Assembly: GCA_041485845.1 (NCBI GenBank)
Contig: JBGPKH010000254.1
Span: forward strand, 1 to 11,353
Source: OMOG01 sp041485845
Lineage (GTDB): Bacteria > Acidobacteriota > Terriglobia > Bryobacterales > Bryobacteraceae
Direction: 5' to 3'
DNA length: 11,353 nucleotides
Each line of letters begins with the position of its first letter. Position 1 is the stretch's first letter. The position numbers and the translations under genes were made by a program. Positions 1 through 7,653 of this stretch are shown piece by piece. The notes under the pieces were generated by a model. It had not been told where the DNA came from. It saw only the letters and a program-made list of their open reading frames with translations, and did not search any database.

Positions 1-127
1 ATATTCTTTCATCTAGCCATGTAGAGGTCTGTGATTGGAGCGAAACCCTTGTTTAACAGGCCTCCGGAAGCCCGGCGTCGGTGCTGTACCCCATCAGATT
101 CGCGAAAGTCGGGCTAGGGGCAGCGGC
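1..127. other. Left-edge non-coding stretch
   Basis: No supported gene: stop codons are frequent in all frames. It lies downstream of the minus-strand oxidoreductase. I looked for a terminator there and found only a poor AGCCCG / CGGGCT pairing with a loop of more than 30 nt and no T-tract, so none is called. Confidence 0.5.
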
Positions 128-1435
<1,308 letters not shown>

Positions 1436-1568
1436 TGCTTTGCTCCTGGGGGTTAAGCTATCACACTGGGGCCAAGGACGCGACCGGGGGGGCGCGCGCC
1501 CGCGTCCGCCCGGCTTTGATGGACACCGCCAGAGCGATCTGTTACAGTCCAACGGGAAAGGCAGATCG
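1436..1568. promoter_or_regulatory. Divergent promoter region, oxidoreductase / PIG-L
   Basis: This 133-bp region separates two divergently transcribed genes and should hold both promoters. On the plus strand a TACAGT hexamer near 1541-1546 is a possible -10 for the PIG-L gene. A 12-bp perfect palindrome, GGGCGCGCGCCC (1490-1501), sits in the centre; it may be a binding site or simply a product of high GC. No -35 element is convincing on either side. Confidence 0.35.
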
Positions 1569-2447
1569 ATGTCGATTCATTCGCTTCAACCGTTATTCAT
1601 TTTTTGCGCATTCCTGGCGCCGGCCGCGGCGCTGGCGCAGGAAGGCAGGCTCCGTATCATCGCGATCGCCGCGCACCCGGACGACTGCGACATCAAGTTC
1701 TCGGGCACGGCCAGCAAACTCGCCAAGGCCGGACACGCGGTGAAGTTTCTCTCGGTGACGAATGGGGACGCCGGGCACCAAAACGAAGGCGGCGGGATCC
1801 TGGCGAAGCGCCGTTACGCGGAGACCCAGGAGTCGGCCAAGCGCGTGGGGATCGGCGAATACGAAGTCCTGAACAATCACGACGGCGAGCTGACACCCAC
1901 GGTGGAGGTGCGCAAGCAGATCATCCGCGCCATTCGCCAGTGGAACGCGGACATTGTGGTGGCGCCGCGGCCCAACGACTATCACCCCGACCATCGCTAC
2001 ACCGGCGTGCTAGTGCAGGACGCCGCCTACATGGTGGTGGTGCCGAACGTGGTTTCGGACGTGCCGCCGCTGCGCAAGAATCCGATCTTCCTCTACTACG
2101 AAGATGGATTTCAGAAGCCGGCCCCGTTCCGCCCGGACGTGGTGGTCTCGATCGACGACGTATGGGATACCAAGATCGATGCTCTCGACGCGCACGTCTC
2201 GCAGTTTTACGAATGGCTGCCCTGGGTGGCCGGCACTCTGGGGGATGTGCCCAAGGACGCGGCGGCCCGCAAGAAGTGGCTGTCGGCGACACGAACGGAT
2301 CGCATTTCCGCGGCGGTGCGGACGGCGCTGGAGAAACGCTACGGCGCGGCGCAGGCGCAGCAGATCCAGCACGCCGAATCGTTCGAGCTGTGCGAGTACG
2401 GGCGGCGGCCGAGCCTCGACGACCTGCAGGCAATGTTTCCGAAATAG
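1569..2447 (+). CDS. PIG-L family deacetylase, secreted
   Basis: Predicted zinc-dependent N-deacetylase (LmbE/PIG-L family) of 292 aa, removing acetyl groups from N-acetylglucosamine-type sugars or conjugates. A Sec-type signal peptide covers residues 1 to about 23 (hydrophobic core FIFCAFLAPAAALA, cleavage likely before QEG), placing the enzyme in the periplasm. The diagnostic AHPDD motif is at residues 35-39 (zinc-binding His36 and Asp39; Asp38 the likely general base), and a second zinc-site motif HPDH is at 138-141. The start at 1569 is preferred over longer readings because AAAGG lies 7 nt upstream and the signal begins there. The gene is followed after 8 nt by the sugar isomerase-like gene, so the two form an operon. 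The family assignment is secure; the substrate is not. Confidence 0.92.
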   Translation: MSIHSLQPLFIFCAFLAPAAALAQEGRLRIIAIAAHPDDCDIKFSGTASKLAKAGHAVKFLSVTNGDAGHQNEGGGILAKRRYAETQESAKRVGIGEYEVLNNHDGELTPTVEVRKQIIRAIRQWNADIVVAPRPNDYHPDHRYTGVLVQDAAYMVVVPNVVSDVPPLRKNPIFLYYEDGFQKPAPFRPDVVVSIDDVWDTKIDALDAHVSQFYEWLPWVAGTLGDVPKDAAARKKWLSATRTDRISAAVRTALEKRYGAAQAQQIQHAESFELCEYGRRPSLDDLQAMFPK

Positions 2448-2455
2448 GGCTCCGC

Positions 2456-3253
2456 ATGTTTTCCCACGAAAAGAGGACAGGCCGGGAGGCCCGTGATACT
2501 ATCTGCGTTTCGACCTGGAGCTTTCACACGCTGTTCGAAGCGGACAGGCCCATCGACGCGCTGAACTTTCCGGAGATGGTGGCGGATCGCTATCACGTTC
2601 ACAACGTGGAGATGGTGTATCCGCATTTCGGATCGAGCGAGCCTTCGTACTTTGCAGAGTTTAAGAACCGGCTTCAGAAGGCGCACTCGCGCGTGGTCAA
2701 CATTCCGATCGATTACCGGGAACTCTGGGAGCAGCCGGCGCTCTCGTCGCACGATGCGAAGGAGCGGGAACACGCGATTGCGCTCTACCGGAAGGGGATC
2801 GATCTGGCGGCAGCGATCGGGTCTCCCGCGGCCCGGTGCGATCCGGGACTGGTCAACCTCGACGATCCATCGGTCACCATCGATTCCTATCGGACGCTGG
2901 TGGCATACGGGCAAGCGAAGGGCGTGAGGATCATCGTGGAGAACCACGGGAGCATTTCGCGGTACCCGGAAGTACAGGTGAAGATTCTGCAAGCTTCCGG
3001 CGCCGGGGCGCTGCCGGACATGGGCAACTTTCCCGACGAAGAGACGCGCGAGCGCGGATTGCGACTACTGTACCCGCTGGCTCAGGACATTTGCCATGCA
3101 AAGATGCGCCCGCAGGTCGGCGACCTGGCGAAGTGCGTGCGGATTGCCAAGGACGCCGGTTTCCGGGGCGTGTACTCGATCGAGGCAGGCGGCAGCGGCG
3201 ATCCTTACGAAGCAGTCCAGGTGATTCTGGACGAGTTGGTGAAGGTGCTGTGA
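2456..3253 (+). CDS. Sugar phosphate isomerase/epimerase family protein (cytoplasmic)
   Basis: A 265-aa TIM-barrel protein of the xylose-isomerase-like / AP-endonuclease-2 superfamily. The expected divalent-metal ligands are visible: Glu162 in VENH, Asp188 in LPDMGNF, His214 in CHAK and Glu243 in SIEAGG. The barrel begins near residue 16 (ICVSTWSFH) and there is no signal peptide. The start is ATG 2456, with AGGG 6 nt upstream; the same frame stays open through the whole preceding gene, but that upstream part is a shadow frame with no family similarity. It lies 8 nt after the PIG-L stop, indicating co-transcription. Family members isomerise or epimerise free or phosphorylated sugars and inositols, and some act on 3-keto intermediates produced by Gfo/Idh/MocA enzymes, which fits the divergent neighbour. 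The exact reaction cannot be predicted. Confidence 0.88.
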   Translation: MFSHEKRTGREARDTICVSTWSFHTLFEADRPIDALNFPEMVADRYHVHNVEMVYPHFGSSEPSYFAEFKNRLQKAHSRVVNIPIDYRELWEQPALSSHDAKEREHAIALYRKGIDLAAAIGSPAARCDPGLVNLDDPSVTIDSYRTLVAYGQAKGVRIIVENHGSISRYPEVQVKILQASGAGALPDMGNFPDEETRERGLRLLYPLAQDICHAKMRPQVGDLAKCVRIAKDAGFRGVYSIEAGGSGDPYEAVQVILDELVKVL

Positions 3254-3255
3254 AG

Positions 3256-3277
3256 ACCGGAACTCAGTTCCGGTTTT
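3256..3277 (+). terminator. Hairpin between convergent genes
   Basis: ACCGGAACTCAGTTCCGGT (3256-3274) is a perfect 9-bp inverted repeat about a single central base; in practice a 7-bp stem with a 5-nt loop. On the plus strand it is followed by a short T run (3274-3277), 2 nt after the stop of the isomerase-like gene. The U-tract is only 4 nt, so termination may be weak. The minus-strand gene also ends 10 nt away, but on that strand no T-tract follows. Confidence 0.6.
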
Positions 3278-3283
3278 GATCCA

Positions 3284-4342
3284 TTACAGGTTCAGGTTCT
3301 GGCGCGCGAAGGCTATGGATTTCCGCACGTTGTCGTCCTCTAGCTGTAGCTGCGCCTGGGCGCTCGTGCCGGTGGTGCGCGGCAGCGGCGTTTTGGACCG
3401 GTGCTTATGTACGATATCGAGGACGTGGGCCAAGTCGCGACCGGGGAGCGGACTGTAGGAATCGTCGAAGGTGGACCAATACTTGTCGGTGAAGACCGGA
3501 ATCTTCAGGGGATCGCGGGTGATCATCTCGAGGTCGAAGGGCGTATTCGGGTCCTTCTTCTGAAGAGTCGCGACCATTCCCTTGATGTCGAGGAAGCCTT
3601 CACCGAGCGGCGCCTCGGAAAGCAGGAAACCATCTTCGTACGGCTCGACCGCCATGTCTTTGAGATGGCAGGCGACGATGTAGGGGAGCAGATTGCGCAG
3701 CGTGCCATCCGGGTCTTCGCACAAGGACACGTTGTTGCCGAAATCGAAGTGGACGCCGATCCATTCGCTGCCGACGCGCTTCAGCCAGGCAGCCTGCTCG
3801 CCCGAGCGCCAGCCCTTGTGGTTTTCGATGCCCAAGCGGATGCGGTGTTTGCGAAGGACCGGTTCGGCGAGCGAGATGGTTTTCTGGCATCGGTCGAAGT
3901 CCTTCTTGAAGGCGTCGAGCGTGTCGAACTGCTCGTAGCGGCGTTGGGTCATGGCGGTGTGAAGCGAGACGGCGCCCGCGTCCTTGGCAGCCTTCAAGGC
4001 TGTGTCGAAGGTGGCCACATCGCCTTCAGCGCGCGGGAGCGGCACGTCCAGGATGACGCGCATATTGTACGAATCGAGTCTCTGGCGGAGCTTTTTGACT
4101 TCCGCCGGGTCGGTGGACGGAAGCCGCGTTTCGAGCACCCCGAAGCCCGCGCCGTGGCAGTACTCCAGGAAATCGAACGGTCTGTTTCCCTCGCGGGCGG
4201 CCCGCGACCTCATGGGGAAGCCCGCGGGCGCGCCGCCCATATTGGCCATTGGCCGGAGCGCCATCTGGGCTGCGGCGGGTTTCAGCGGCAAACAGGCGGA
4301 CACAGAGCCGGCCGCCGCCAGGATTTCTCTTCTCGTCATCAT
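3284..4342 (-). CDS. Sugar phosphate isomerase/epimerase family protein, Tat-type signal
   Basis: A 352-aa protein of the same xylose-isomerase-like TIM-barrel superfamily as the convergent neighbour, but exported. It begins MMTRREILAAAG, a twin-arginine signal with an Ala-rich core ending near residue 25 (AAAQ). Predicted metal ligands are Glu173 (GIENHKG), Asp200 (HFDFGNN), His226 (ACHLKDM) and Glu272 (FDLEMI). There are two adjacent ATG codons, 4342 and 4339. A CAGGG / GGGAG purine stretch upstream fits either; the second gives more usual spacing to AGGG. Export of a TIM-barrel isomerase is common in Acidobacteria and Planctomycetes and probably means action on sugars in the periplasm. The two barrels are distantly similar, sharing motifs rather than overall sequence, so they are not recent duplicates. 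Substrate unknown. Confidence 0.88.
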   Translation of the reverse strand: MMTRREILAAAGSVSACLPLKPAAAQMALRPMANMGGAPAGFPMRSRAAREGNRPFDFLEYCHGAGFGVLETRLPSTDPAEVKKLRQRLDSYNMRVILDVPLPRAEGDVATFDTALKAAKDAGAVSLHTAMTQRRYEQFDTLDAFKKDFDRCQKTISLAEPVLRKHRIRLGIENHKGWRSGEQAAWLKRVGSEWIGVHFDFGNNVSLCEDPDGTLRNLLPYIVACHLKDMAVEPYEDGFLLSEAPLGEGFLDIKGMVATLQKKDPNTPFDLEMITRDPLKIPVFTDKYWSTFDDSYSPLPGRDLAHVLDIVHKHRSKTPLPRTTGTSAQAQLQLEDDNVRKSIAFARQNLNL

Positions 4343-4400
4343 GGACCCTGTCTCTCCCGGATTCTCTTACAATACACCCGCTGGGCCACGGCAGTGCCGG

Positions 4401-4877
4401 TTACATGACCCAGCGGGAGGCCGGGAAGCCCGCCAGATCCGTGGATTTCGGCTTCGGCTTGGATTCTTCCCGAGGCGGCCCGGCGGGCCGCGGGGCGGCC
4501 TTGTGAGCGGCGCGCAGGCGTTGCAGTTCGTCCAGCGCGCGGTAGAATTCGCGACTGGCAGCCGCGGTGCGGCGATCGACCCGCATGAAGTCGGCCGAGC
4601 GTTTCATCCAGGCCTCGCCAAGAGCGAACTCGGGGTTTTCGGCAACGGCCACTTCCTCATTCCAGATGCGGGTGTCGACCCGGTTGAGACATGTCCACAT
4701 CCACTGGCTGTGGATGAGGATGTCGATCTGGAGGCGTTCCGCCGGGCTGGCATTGGGGTATGAGGCGGCGTATTCGGCGGCGAGCTCTTCCAGCTCGCCG
4801 GAGAATTCCTCGCAGACGGCCTGTATGAGCGCGTCGACGACGTGCCCGCGGGGCTTGCGTGTGGATGAACGTTTCAT
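4401..4877 (-). CDS. Hypothetical protein, helical, possible acidobacterial paralogue family
   Basis: A 158-aa soluble protein of unknown function. It starts with a basic segment (MKRSSTRKPRG), continues with predicted alpha-helices rich in Glu, Ala and Trp/Arg (residues about 12-125, including HSQWMWTCLNR and SREFYRALDELQRLR), and ends in a Pro/Lys-rich low-complexity tail. There is no signal peptide or membrane segment. From memory, the combination of a W-containing central helix and a C-terminal FYRALxELxRLQ-like helix resembles a large family of uncharacterised acidobacterial and planctomycete proteins; this is inference. The start at 4877 is favoured by GAGGAG 10 nt upstream. The frame is open back to a TTG at 4982, but that extension reads straight through a terminator hairpin and is unlikely to be coding. 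The leader contains that terminator, suggesting attenuation or insulation. Confidence 0.75.
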   Translation of the reverse strand: MKRSSTRKPRGHVVDALIQAVCEEFSGELEELAAEYAASYPNASPAERLQIDILIHSQWMWTCLNRVDTRIWNEEVAVAENPEFALGEAWMKRSADFMRVDRRTAAASREFYRALDELQRLRAAHKAAPRPAGPPREESKPKPKSTDLAGFPASRWVM

Positions 4878-4902
4878 GGGCTCAATTCTCCTCGAGGGCA
4901 AG

Positions 4903-4933
4903 AAAAAGCCCCTCGGCCATGGGACCGAGGGGC
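4903..4933 (-). terminator. Intrinsic terminator in the leader of the hypothetical gene
   Basis: GCCCCTCGG (4908-4916) and CCGAGGGGC (4925-4933) form a perfect 9-bp GC-rich stem with an 8-nt loop. Read on the minus strand it is followed directly by TTTTT (4907-4903) and CTT. The structure ends about 10 nt before the GAGGAG ribosome binding site (4888-4893) of the downstream gene. It is textbook in form, but its position is unusual: it would stop transcripts entering that gene. It could be an attenuator, or a terminator for an upstream minus-strand transcript, although no minus-strand gene lies between it and 5987. Confidence 0.8.
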
Positions 4934-5077
4934 GAATCTGGTTGATGGAGTCGCGCGCTTGGCGCAATCTCTTCTCCCTCAATTACAGACCTACCACGAC
5001 TACATTGCGGCGGCAGGCGCATCCAACGCCAACTTTTTGAAAACAAAGCGAAAAAAAAGTTCATTTTTCGGAACTGG

Positions 5078-5089
5078 TTAACCGGCCAA
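5078..5089 (+). repeat. Left copy of 12-bp direct repeat
   Basis: TTAACCGGCCAA, identical to the copy at 5817-5828 and in the same orientation, 739 bp apart. It overlaps the GGTTAACC palindrome at 5076-5083. Confidence 0.8.
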
Positions 5090-5215
5090 TGTTAGGAATG
5101 GCGGTTCCCAGATGGGAAGTTCTTTTTCTTCAGCCGGTTTGGTATATGAAGGTGCGAAGGTTCCGAGCGAGCAATCCTTGGGCGGGTAACTCTCCCGGGC
5201 CTTCGCGCCCAATCA

Positions 5216-5704
5216 TTGCAGTTATCCCACGAACGTGGCCGCCTGGCCAAGGACGGATTGGCCGAAGCCCAGCAGTTGGAGTGGCTTCCGCGAAGCTGTC
5301 CAGCCTGCTCGGAAATGACGGTCATCGGCCACGGGCGGCGCCACAAACAGGCGCACGACGCGCAGCATTCCTCCATCCGGGTTCGTCGCGGCCGCTGCAA
5401 ACGGTGCGGCACAACCATCACGGTTCTGCCAGCTTGGTCCCTGCCGTACACGCACTATAGCCTGGAGGCACGCCGGGAGGCGGCGGACCGCTATATCGAG
5501 TCGGCATCCCTGGAACAAGCGGCGCCCCCCGTACAGAACCCCAATCGCGTGGCCGACGCGGCCACTTTCCGCCGTTGGTTTCAGCGGCGGCTGACGAGCT
5601 GGTGGAACTGCCTGTCGAACGCTTTTCTGCTGGTACCCACCATCCTCGCCTGGGATTGGACGGCGGCTGTCCGTATTCTGGTCCCGGAGGTAAAACCCAC
5701 ATGA
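5216..5704 (+). CDS. DUF6431-like zinc-ribbon protein
   Basis: A 162-aa protein with an N-terminal zinc ribbon: CPAC (Cys28, Cys31) and CKRC (Cys61, Cys64), followed by the TxxxLPxWxxPYxHY stretch (about 67-81) that I associate with DUF6431 proteins found beside transposition or recombination genes. The C-terminal half has basic and Trp-rich segments (FRRWFQRR, SWWNC) consistent with nucleic-acid contact; function unproven. The first available start is a TTG at 5216; the frame is closed upstream at 5147-5149 and no good ribosome binding site is visible, so expression is doubtful. The stop overlaps the ATG of the next ORF (ATGA, 5701-5704), the kind of coupling seen in intact element operons. 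It lies within the direct-repeat-bounded block. Confidence 0.65.
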   Translation: MQLSHERGRLAKDGLAEAQQLEWLPRSCPACSEMTVIGHGRRHKQAHDAQHSSIRVRRGRCKRCGTTITVLPAWSLPYTHYSLEARREAADRYIESASLEQAAPPVQNPNRVADAATFRRWFQRRLTSWWNCLSNAFLLVPTILAWDWTAAVRILVPEVKPT

Positions 5705-5820
5705 CTCCTGCGCAAAGGGAGGCCTTGCGGCAGAACATTTCTCTGCTCGATTATCTGCGCCAACACGGTTGGAAGCCGGCGCGCCGCTACCGGGGCCAGG
5801 AAGTCGCCGACCCCAATTAA
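5701..5820 (+). pseudogene. Truncated CHC2 zinc-finger protein (N-terminal stub)
   Basis: A 39-aa ORF starting at ATG 5701 in ATGA overlap with the DUF6431-like gene. Its sequence (REALRQNISLLDYLRQHGW, then a basic segment and GQEV) resembles the extreme N-terminus of CHC2-type zinc-finger, primase-like proteins, in which a similar LLDYL segment and basic GxEV stretch are followed by a CPxH zinc site. Here the similarity stops at about residue 36 and the reading ends at a TAA within the right 12-bp repeat, so the zinc finger and everything after it are missing. The identification rests on a short segment recalled from family members. Confidence 0.5.
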
Positions 5821-5828
5821 CCGGCCAA
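5817..5828 (+). repeat. Right copy of 12-bp direct repeat
   Basis: TTAACCGGCCAA, the second copy. It contains the stop codon of the truncated CHC2-like ORF and marks the right boundary of the element remnant. Confidence 0.8.
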
Positions 5829-5957
5829 ATCAGGCAGCGGTGTCCCTACGCCAAGTCGCTTCCGATGTTACCCGCAACCTGTCCGGTGAATGTGAGGGGC
5901 ACTCCTGTCAGCGTGCGAAGGTCTGTCCCATGCCGGCGCGACGGACGGTGGTGAAGA
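5829..5957. other. Non-coding spacer
   Basis: Between the element remnant and the hairpin downstream of the methyltransferase-like gene. I see no gene, repeat or promoter that can be supported here. Confidence 0.4.
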
Positions 5958-5981
5958 GGACCGCTCCCCTCAGAGCGGTCC
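5958..5981 (-). terminator. Hairpin after methyltransferase-like gene
   Basis: GGACCGCTC (5958-5966) and GAGCGGTCC (5973-5981) form a perfect 9-bp stem with a 6-nt loop, beginning 5 nt beyond the stop codon of the minus-strand gene that ends at 5987. The downstream tract on that strand (TCTTC) is only partly T-rich, so intrinsic termination is likely but weak. Confidence 0.5.
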
Positions 5982-5986
5982 CTGGC

Positions 5987-6538
5987 TCACGCCACAAGCT
6001 TCCAAACAAGAAACAACATCCCGGCGGCCAATCCAGCGCCCGCCTGATATTCCTGGTTCTTAAGATACAAGTCGACGCGAAAAGGATTCCGCTTTTTGGA
6101 CGAAAACGGCCGGAGCCGCGGCCAGAGCGCCGGAACCTCCGCTGCATAAGCGGCGTAGCCGGAGAACAGGCGGCGAAGGTGCTGCTCTTCGAGTTGGATC
6201 ACCGGAAGATAGATCAGCAGGAACACGGCTCCGAAGAGCACGCCCAGGCCCACGCTGCGGGAAGCAACCGCCAGGCCTGCCGCCACCAACAGGGTTCCGA
6301 CATAAAGCGGGTTGCGGGTATGGGCGTAAGGGCCGCCGGTGGCGAGTTGCTGGTTTTTGGCGAGGCACCCGGCCGCCCAGGCGCGCAAGGCGAGTCCCAG
6401 CACGGCGACCGGCAGACCGGCGGCCAAGGACAGCGCGCTAGGGCGGGAGAGCCAGGCGAACGCCGCGACGATAAGGAATCCGCTCGGAACACGGAGGCGG
6501 GCCACGGCGTCGGCATAGGGTTTCGGAAACTGGATCAT
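5987..6538 (-). CDS. Isoprenylcysteine carboxyl methyltransferase-like membrane protein
   Basis: A 183-aa integral membrane protein of the ICMT/PEMT methyltransferase superfamily. The conserved SAM-site signature is visible as GGPYAHTRNPLYVG (residues 68-81) and EEQHLRRLFSGY followed by YAAEVP (117-136). Predicted membrane segments are near residues 18-30, 34-52, 78-92, 97-114 and a C-terminal one near 162-181. Family members transfer a methyl group from SAM to lipids, isoprenoid-linked groups or small molecules; the bacterial substrate is unknown. The ATG at 6538 overlaps the heptosyltransferase stop (ATGA), so the pair is translationally coupled and a role in envelope lipid modification is a reasonable guess. 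The same frame is open upstream within the heptosyltransferase gene but that portion is a shadow. A weak terminator hairpin follows. Confidence 0.85.
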   Translation of the reverse strand: MIQFPKPYADAVARLRVPSGFLIVAAFAWLSRPSALSLAAGLPVAVLGLALRAWAAGCLAKNQQLATGGPYAHTRNPLYVGTLLVAAGLAVASRSVGLGVLFGAVFLLIYLPVIQLEEQHLRRLFSGYAAYAAEVPALWPRLRPFSSKKRNPFRVDLYLKNQEYQAGAGLAAGMLFLVWKLVA

Positions 6539-7500
6539 CGGACTACGCACATCGACCGGAGGGCCTCGAAAACTTCGCCGGGAGAGATGTCCCGCATGCT
6601 TTCGCCGATCGCGGACCCTCGCTTGTAGGTGGTGACGGCCGAGGAACTCCGCAAGACTCGCAGCGAATTGCCGTAGGGGCCATTGCGCGCGGAATCGGTC
6701 GGTCCGAAGAGGGCGACGCCGGGTTTGGCGAGCGCCGCAGCGAGGTGAAGGGGTCCGCTGTCCACGCCCAGCACGGCCGCGGCACGGCGTGTGGCATGGA
6801 TCAGGCCCGGCAGGCCGGAGTAATGCGGAAGGGCGTCGCCGATCTCGGGCAACGAAGCGCCATGCGGGGCATTGACCACGAGCGGGATACCGAGATCGCG
6901 TTGCAACCGGGCCGCCAGCAGTTGGTAATACTCGATGGGCCACTGCTTGGAACGCCACCCCGCGAAGGGACTGGTGAGAACAAAATCGCCCGGCGGCAGA
7001 TCGCCTTCCGGACGTCCGGCCGGCAAGGGAAAGGCGCGCAGAGGGTTGGCCGCGCCGGCGGCGGCGGCGAGATCGAGATTTCGGTCGACCACGTGAACGG
7101 ACTGGCTCACGGTCTTGTTGGAGTAGAAGAGCGCAGCGGTGCGCTCGCGAACCTGGGTATGGTGAAAGCCGAAAATGCAGTCCGGGCGCGCGGCCGAAGC
7201 GACCAGTGCGGATTTGATGAGACCCTGGAAATCGATGGCCAGATCGTAGCGTTCGGCGCGCAGGGTCCGCCAGCTTCGCAAAAAGCCGGTTGGGGTGTCG
7301 CGGTCGAGGAGCACGAGCCGGTCGACAAAGGGGTTGTCTTCGAGCAAGGGGGCCCAGCGCGGCTCCACGACCCAGGTGAGACGCGATCCCGGGTAGCTGT
7401 GCTTCAGGGAGGCGACGGCGGGTAGGGCGTGAATAATGTCGCCCAGAGATCCCAGCCGGACGACCAGGATCCGGGCGTTAGGTTTGCCGACGGTGAACAT
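6535..7500 (-). CDS. waaC: Lipopolysaccharide heptosyltransferase (GT9 family)
   Basis: A 321-aa cytoplasmic glycosyltransferase that adds heptose from ADP-heptose to the lipopolysaccharide inner core at the inner face of the membrane. The N-terminal acceptor domain begins with RLGSLGDIIHALPAV (residues 15-29), where Asp21 is the position of the catalytic base in GT9 enzymes. The donor-site motifs GVDSGPLHLAAAL (245-257) and LFGPTDSARNGPYG (264-277) match heptosyltransferases, and the GPTD form is closest to WaaC. Length fits the family. The start at ATG 7500 places the family's first strand near residue 10; no clear Shine-Dalgarno is seen. It overlaps the downstream membrane protein by 4 nt and is divergent from rpsT across a repeat-bearing promoter region. 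It could instead transfer another heptose of the core. Confidence 0.85.
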   Translation of the reverse strand: MFTVGKPNARILVVRLGSLGDIIHALPAVASLKHSYPGSRLTWVVEPRWAPLLEDNPFVDRLVLLDRDTPTGFLRSWRTLRAERYDLAIDFQGLIKSALVASAARPDCIFGFHHTQVRERTAALFYSNKTVSQSVHVVDRNLDLAAAAGAANPLRAFPLPAGRPEGDLPPGDFVLTSPFAGWRSKQWPIEYYQLLAARLQRDLGIPLVVNAPHGASLPEIGDALPHYSGLPGLIHATRRAAAVLGVDSGPLHLAAALAKPGVALFGPTDSARNGPYGNSLRVLRSSSAVTTYKRGSAIGESMRDISPGEVFEALRSMCVVR

Positions 7501-7523
7501 GCATATTTCGGCGGTTCAGACGT

Positions 7524-7529
7524 AGTCTA
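7524..7529 (-). promoter_or_regulatory. Possible -10 element for heptosyltransferase
   Basis: On the minus strand TAGACT lies 23 nt upstream of the ATG. A -35 at standard spacing would fall inside the 9-bp tandem repeat (7542-7577) and does not match consensus well. Confidence 0.3.
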
Positions 7530-7541
7530 CCATCTTCATGC

Positions 7542-7577
7542 GGGGCGATCGGGGCGATTGGGGCGATTGGGGCGATT
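7542..7577 (+). repeat. Tandem repeat, 9-bp unit, four copies
   Basis: The unit GGGGCGATT occurs four times without gaps; the first copy ends in C instead of T. It lies between the heptosyltransferase and rpsT, just upstream of the likely rpsT -35 and over the place where the heptosyltransferase -35 would be, so copy-number change could affect either promoter. Confidence 0.9.
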
Positions 7578-7584
7578 CCGCGGG

Positions 7585-7614
7585 TTGCCGAGGACGGCGG
7601 CGATGCGCTATCCT
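7585..7614 (+). promoter_or_regulatory. Likely rpsT promoter
   Basis: TTGCCG (7585-7590) and TATCCT (7609-7614) are spaced by 18 nt, a good sigma-70-type match. Transcription would begin near 7621, giving a leader of about 33 nt. AAGGA at 7634-7638 is 15 nt from the ATG, farther than usual for a ribosome binding site. Confidence 0.55.
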
Positions 7615-7653
7615 GGAAACTCGAATACTCTGTAAGGATTAGATTTAGCAAAG

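Larger units (their letters stand above)
5078..5828 (+). mobile_element. Decayed mobile-element remnant bounded by 12-bp direct repeats
   Basis: Perfect direct repeats TTAACCGGCCAA at 5078-5089 and 5817-5828 enclose a DUF6431-like zinc-ribbon ORF and a truncated CHC2-like ORF. No transposase or integrase catalytic domain is present. The stub's stop codon TAA (5818-5820) lies inside the right repeat, so the truncation coincides with the boundary. Terminal inverted repeats were looked for and not seen. The arrangement could be a site-specific recombination scar, a long target duplication, or collapse of a larger element between two short repeats. That these ORFs belong to a mobile element is inferred from recollection of such cassettes in acidobacterial genomes. 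Confidence 0.5.

Noticed and set aside
1490..1501. GGGCGCGCGCCC palindrome as an operator
   Set aside because: Alternating GC palindromes of this size are expected by chance in DNA of this composition; no second copy or promoter overlap supports it.
1604..2455. Long plus-strand open frame in front of the isomerase-like gene, overlapping all of PIG-L
   Set aside because: Arg/Gly/Ala-rich shadow of the PIG-L gene in another frame; the family similarity begins only after ATG 2456.
3401..4408. 335-codon plus-strand frame opposite the Tat-signal TIM barrel
   Set aside because: Antisense shadow; the minus-strand gene has intact metal-site motifs and a signal peptide.
4878..4982. N-terminal extension of the hypothetical protein from TTG 4982
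   Set aside because: The extension would translate an intrinsic terminator, and a good ribosome binding site precedes ATG 4877.
5049..5071. A/T hairpin with CGAAAAA and TTTTTCG as a terminator
   Set aside because: Weak AT-only stem with an 8-nt loop and no gene ending nearby on either strand.
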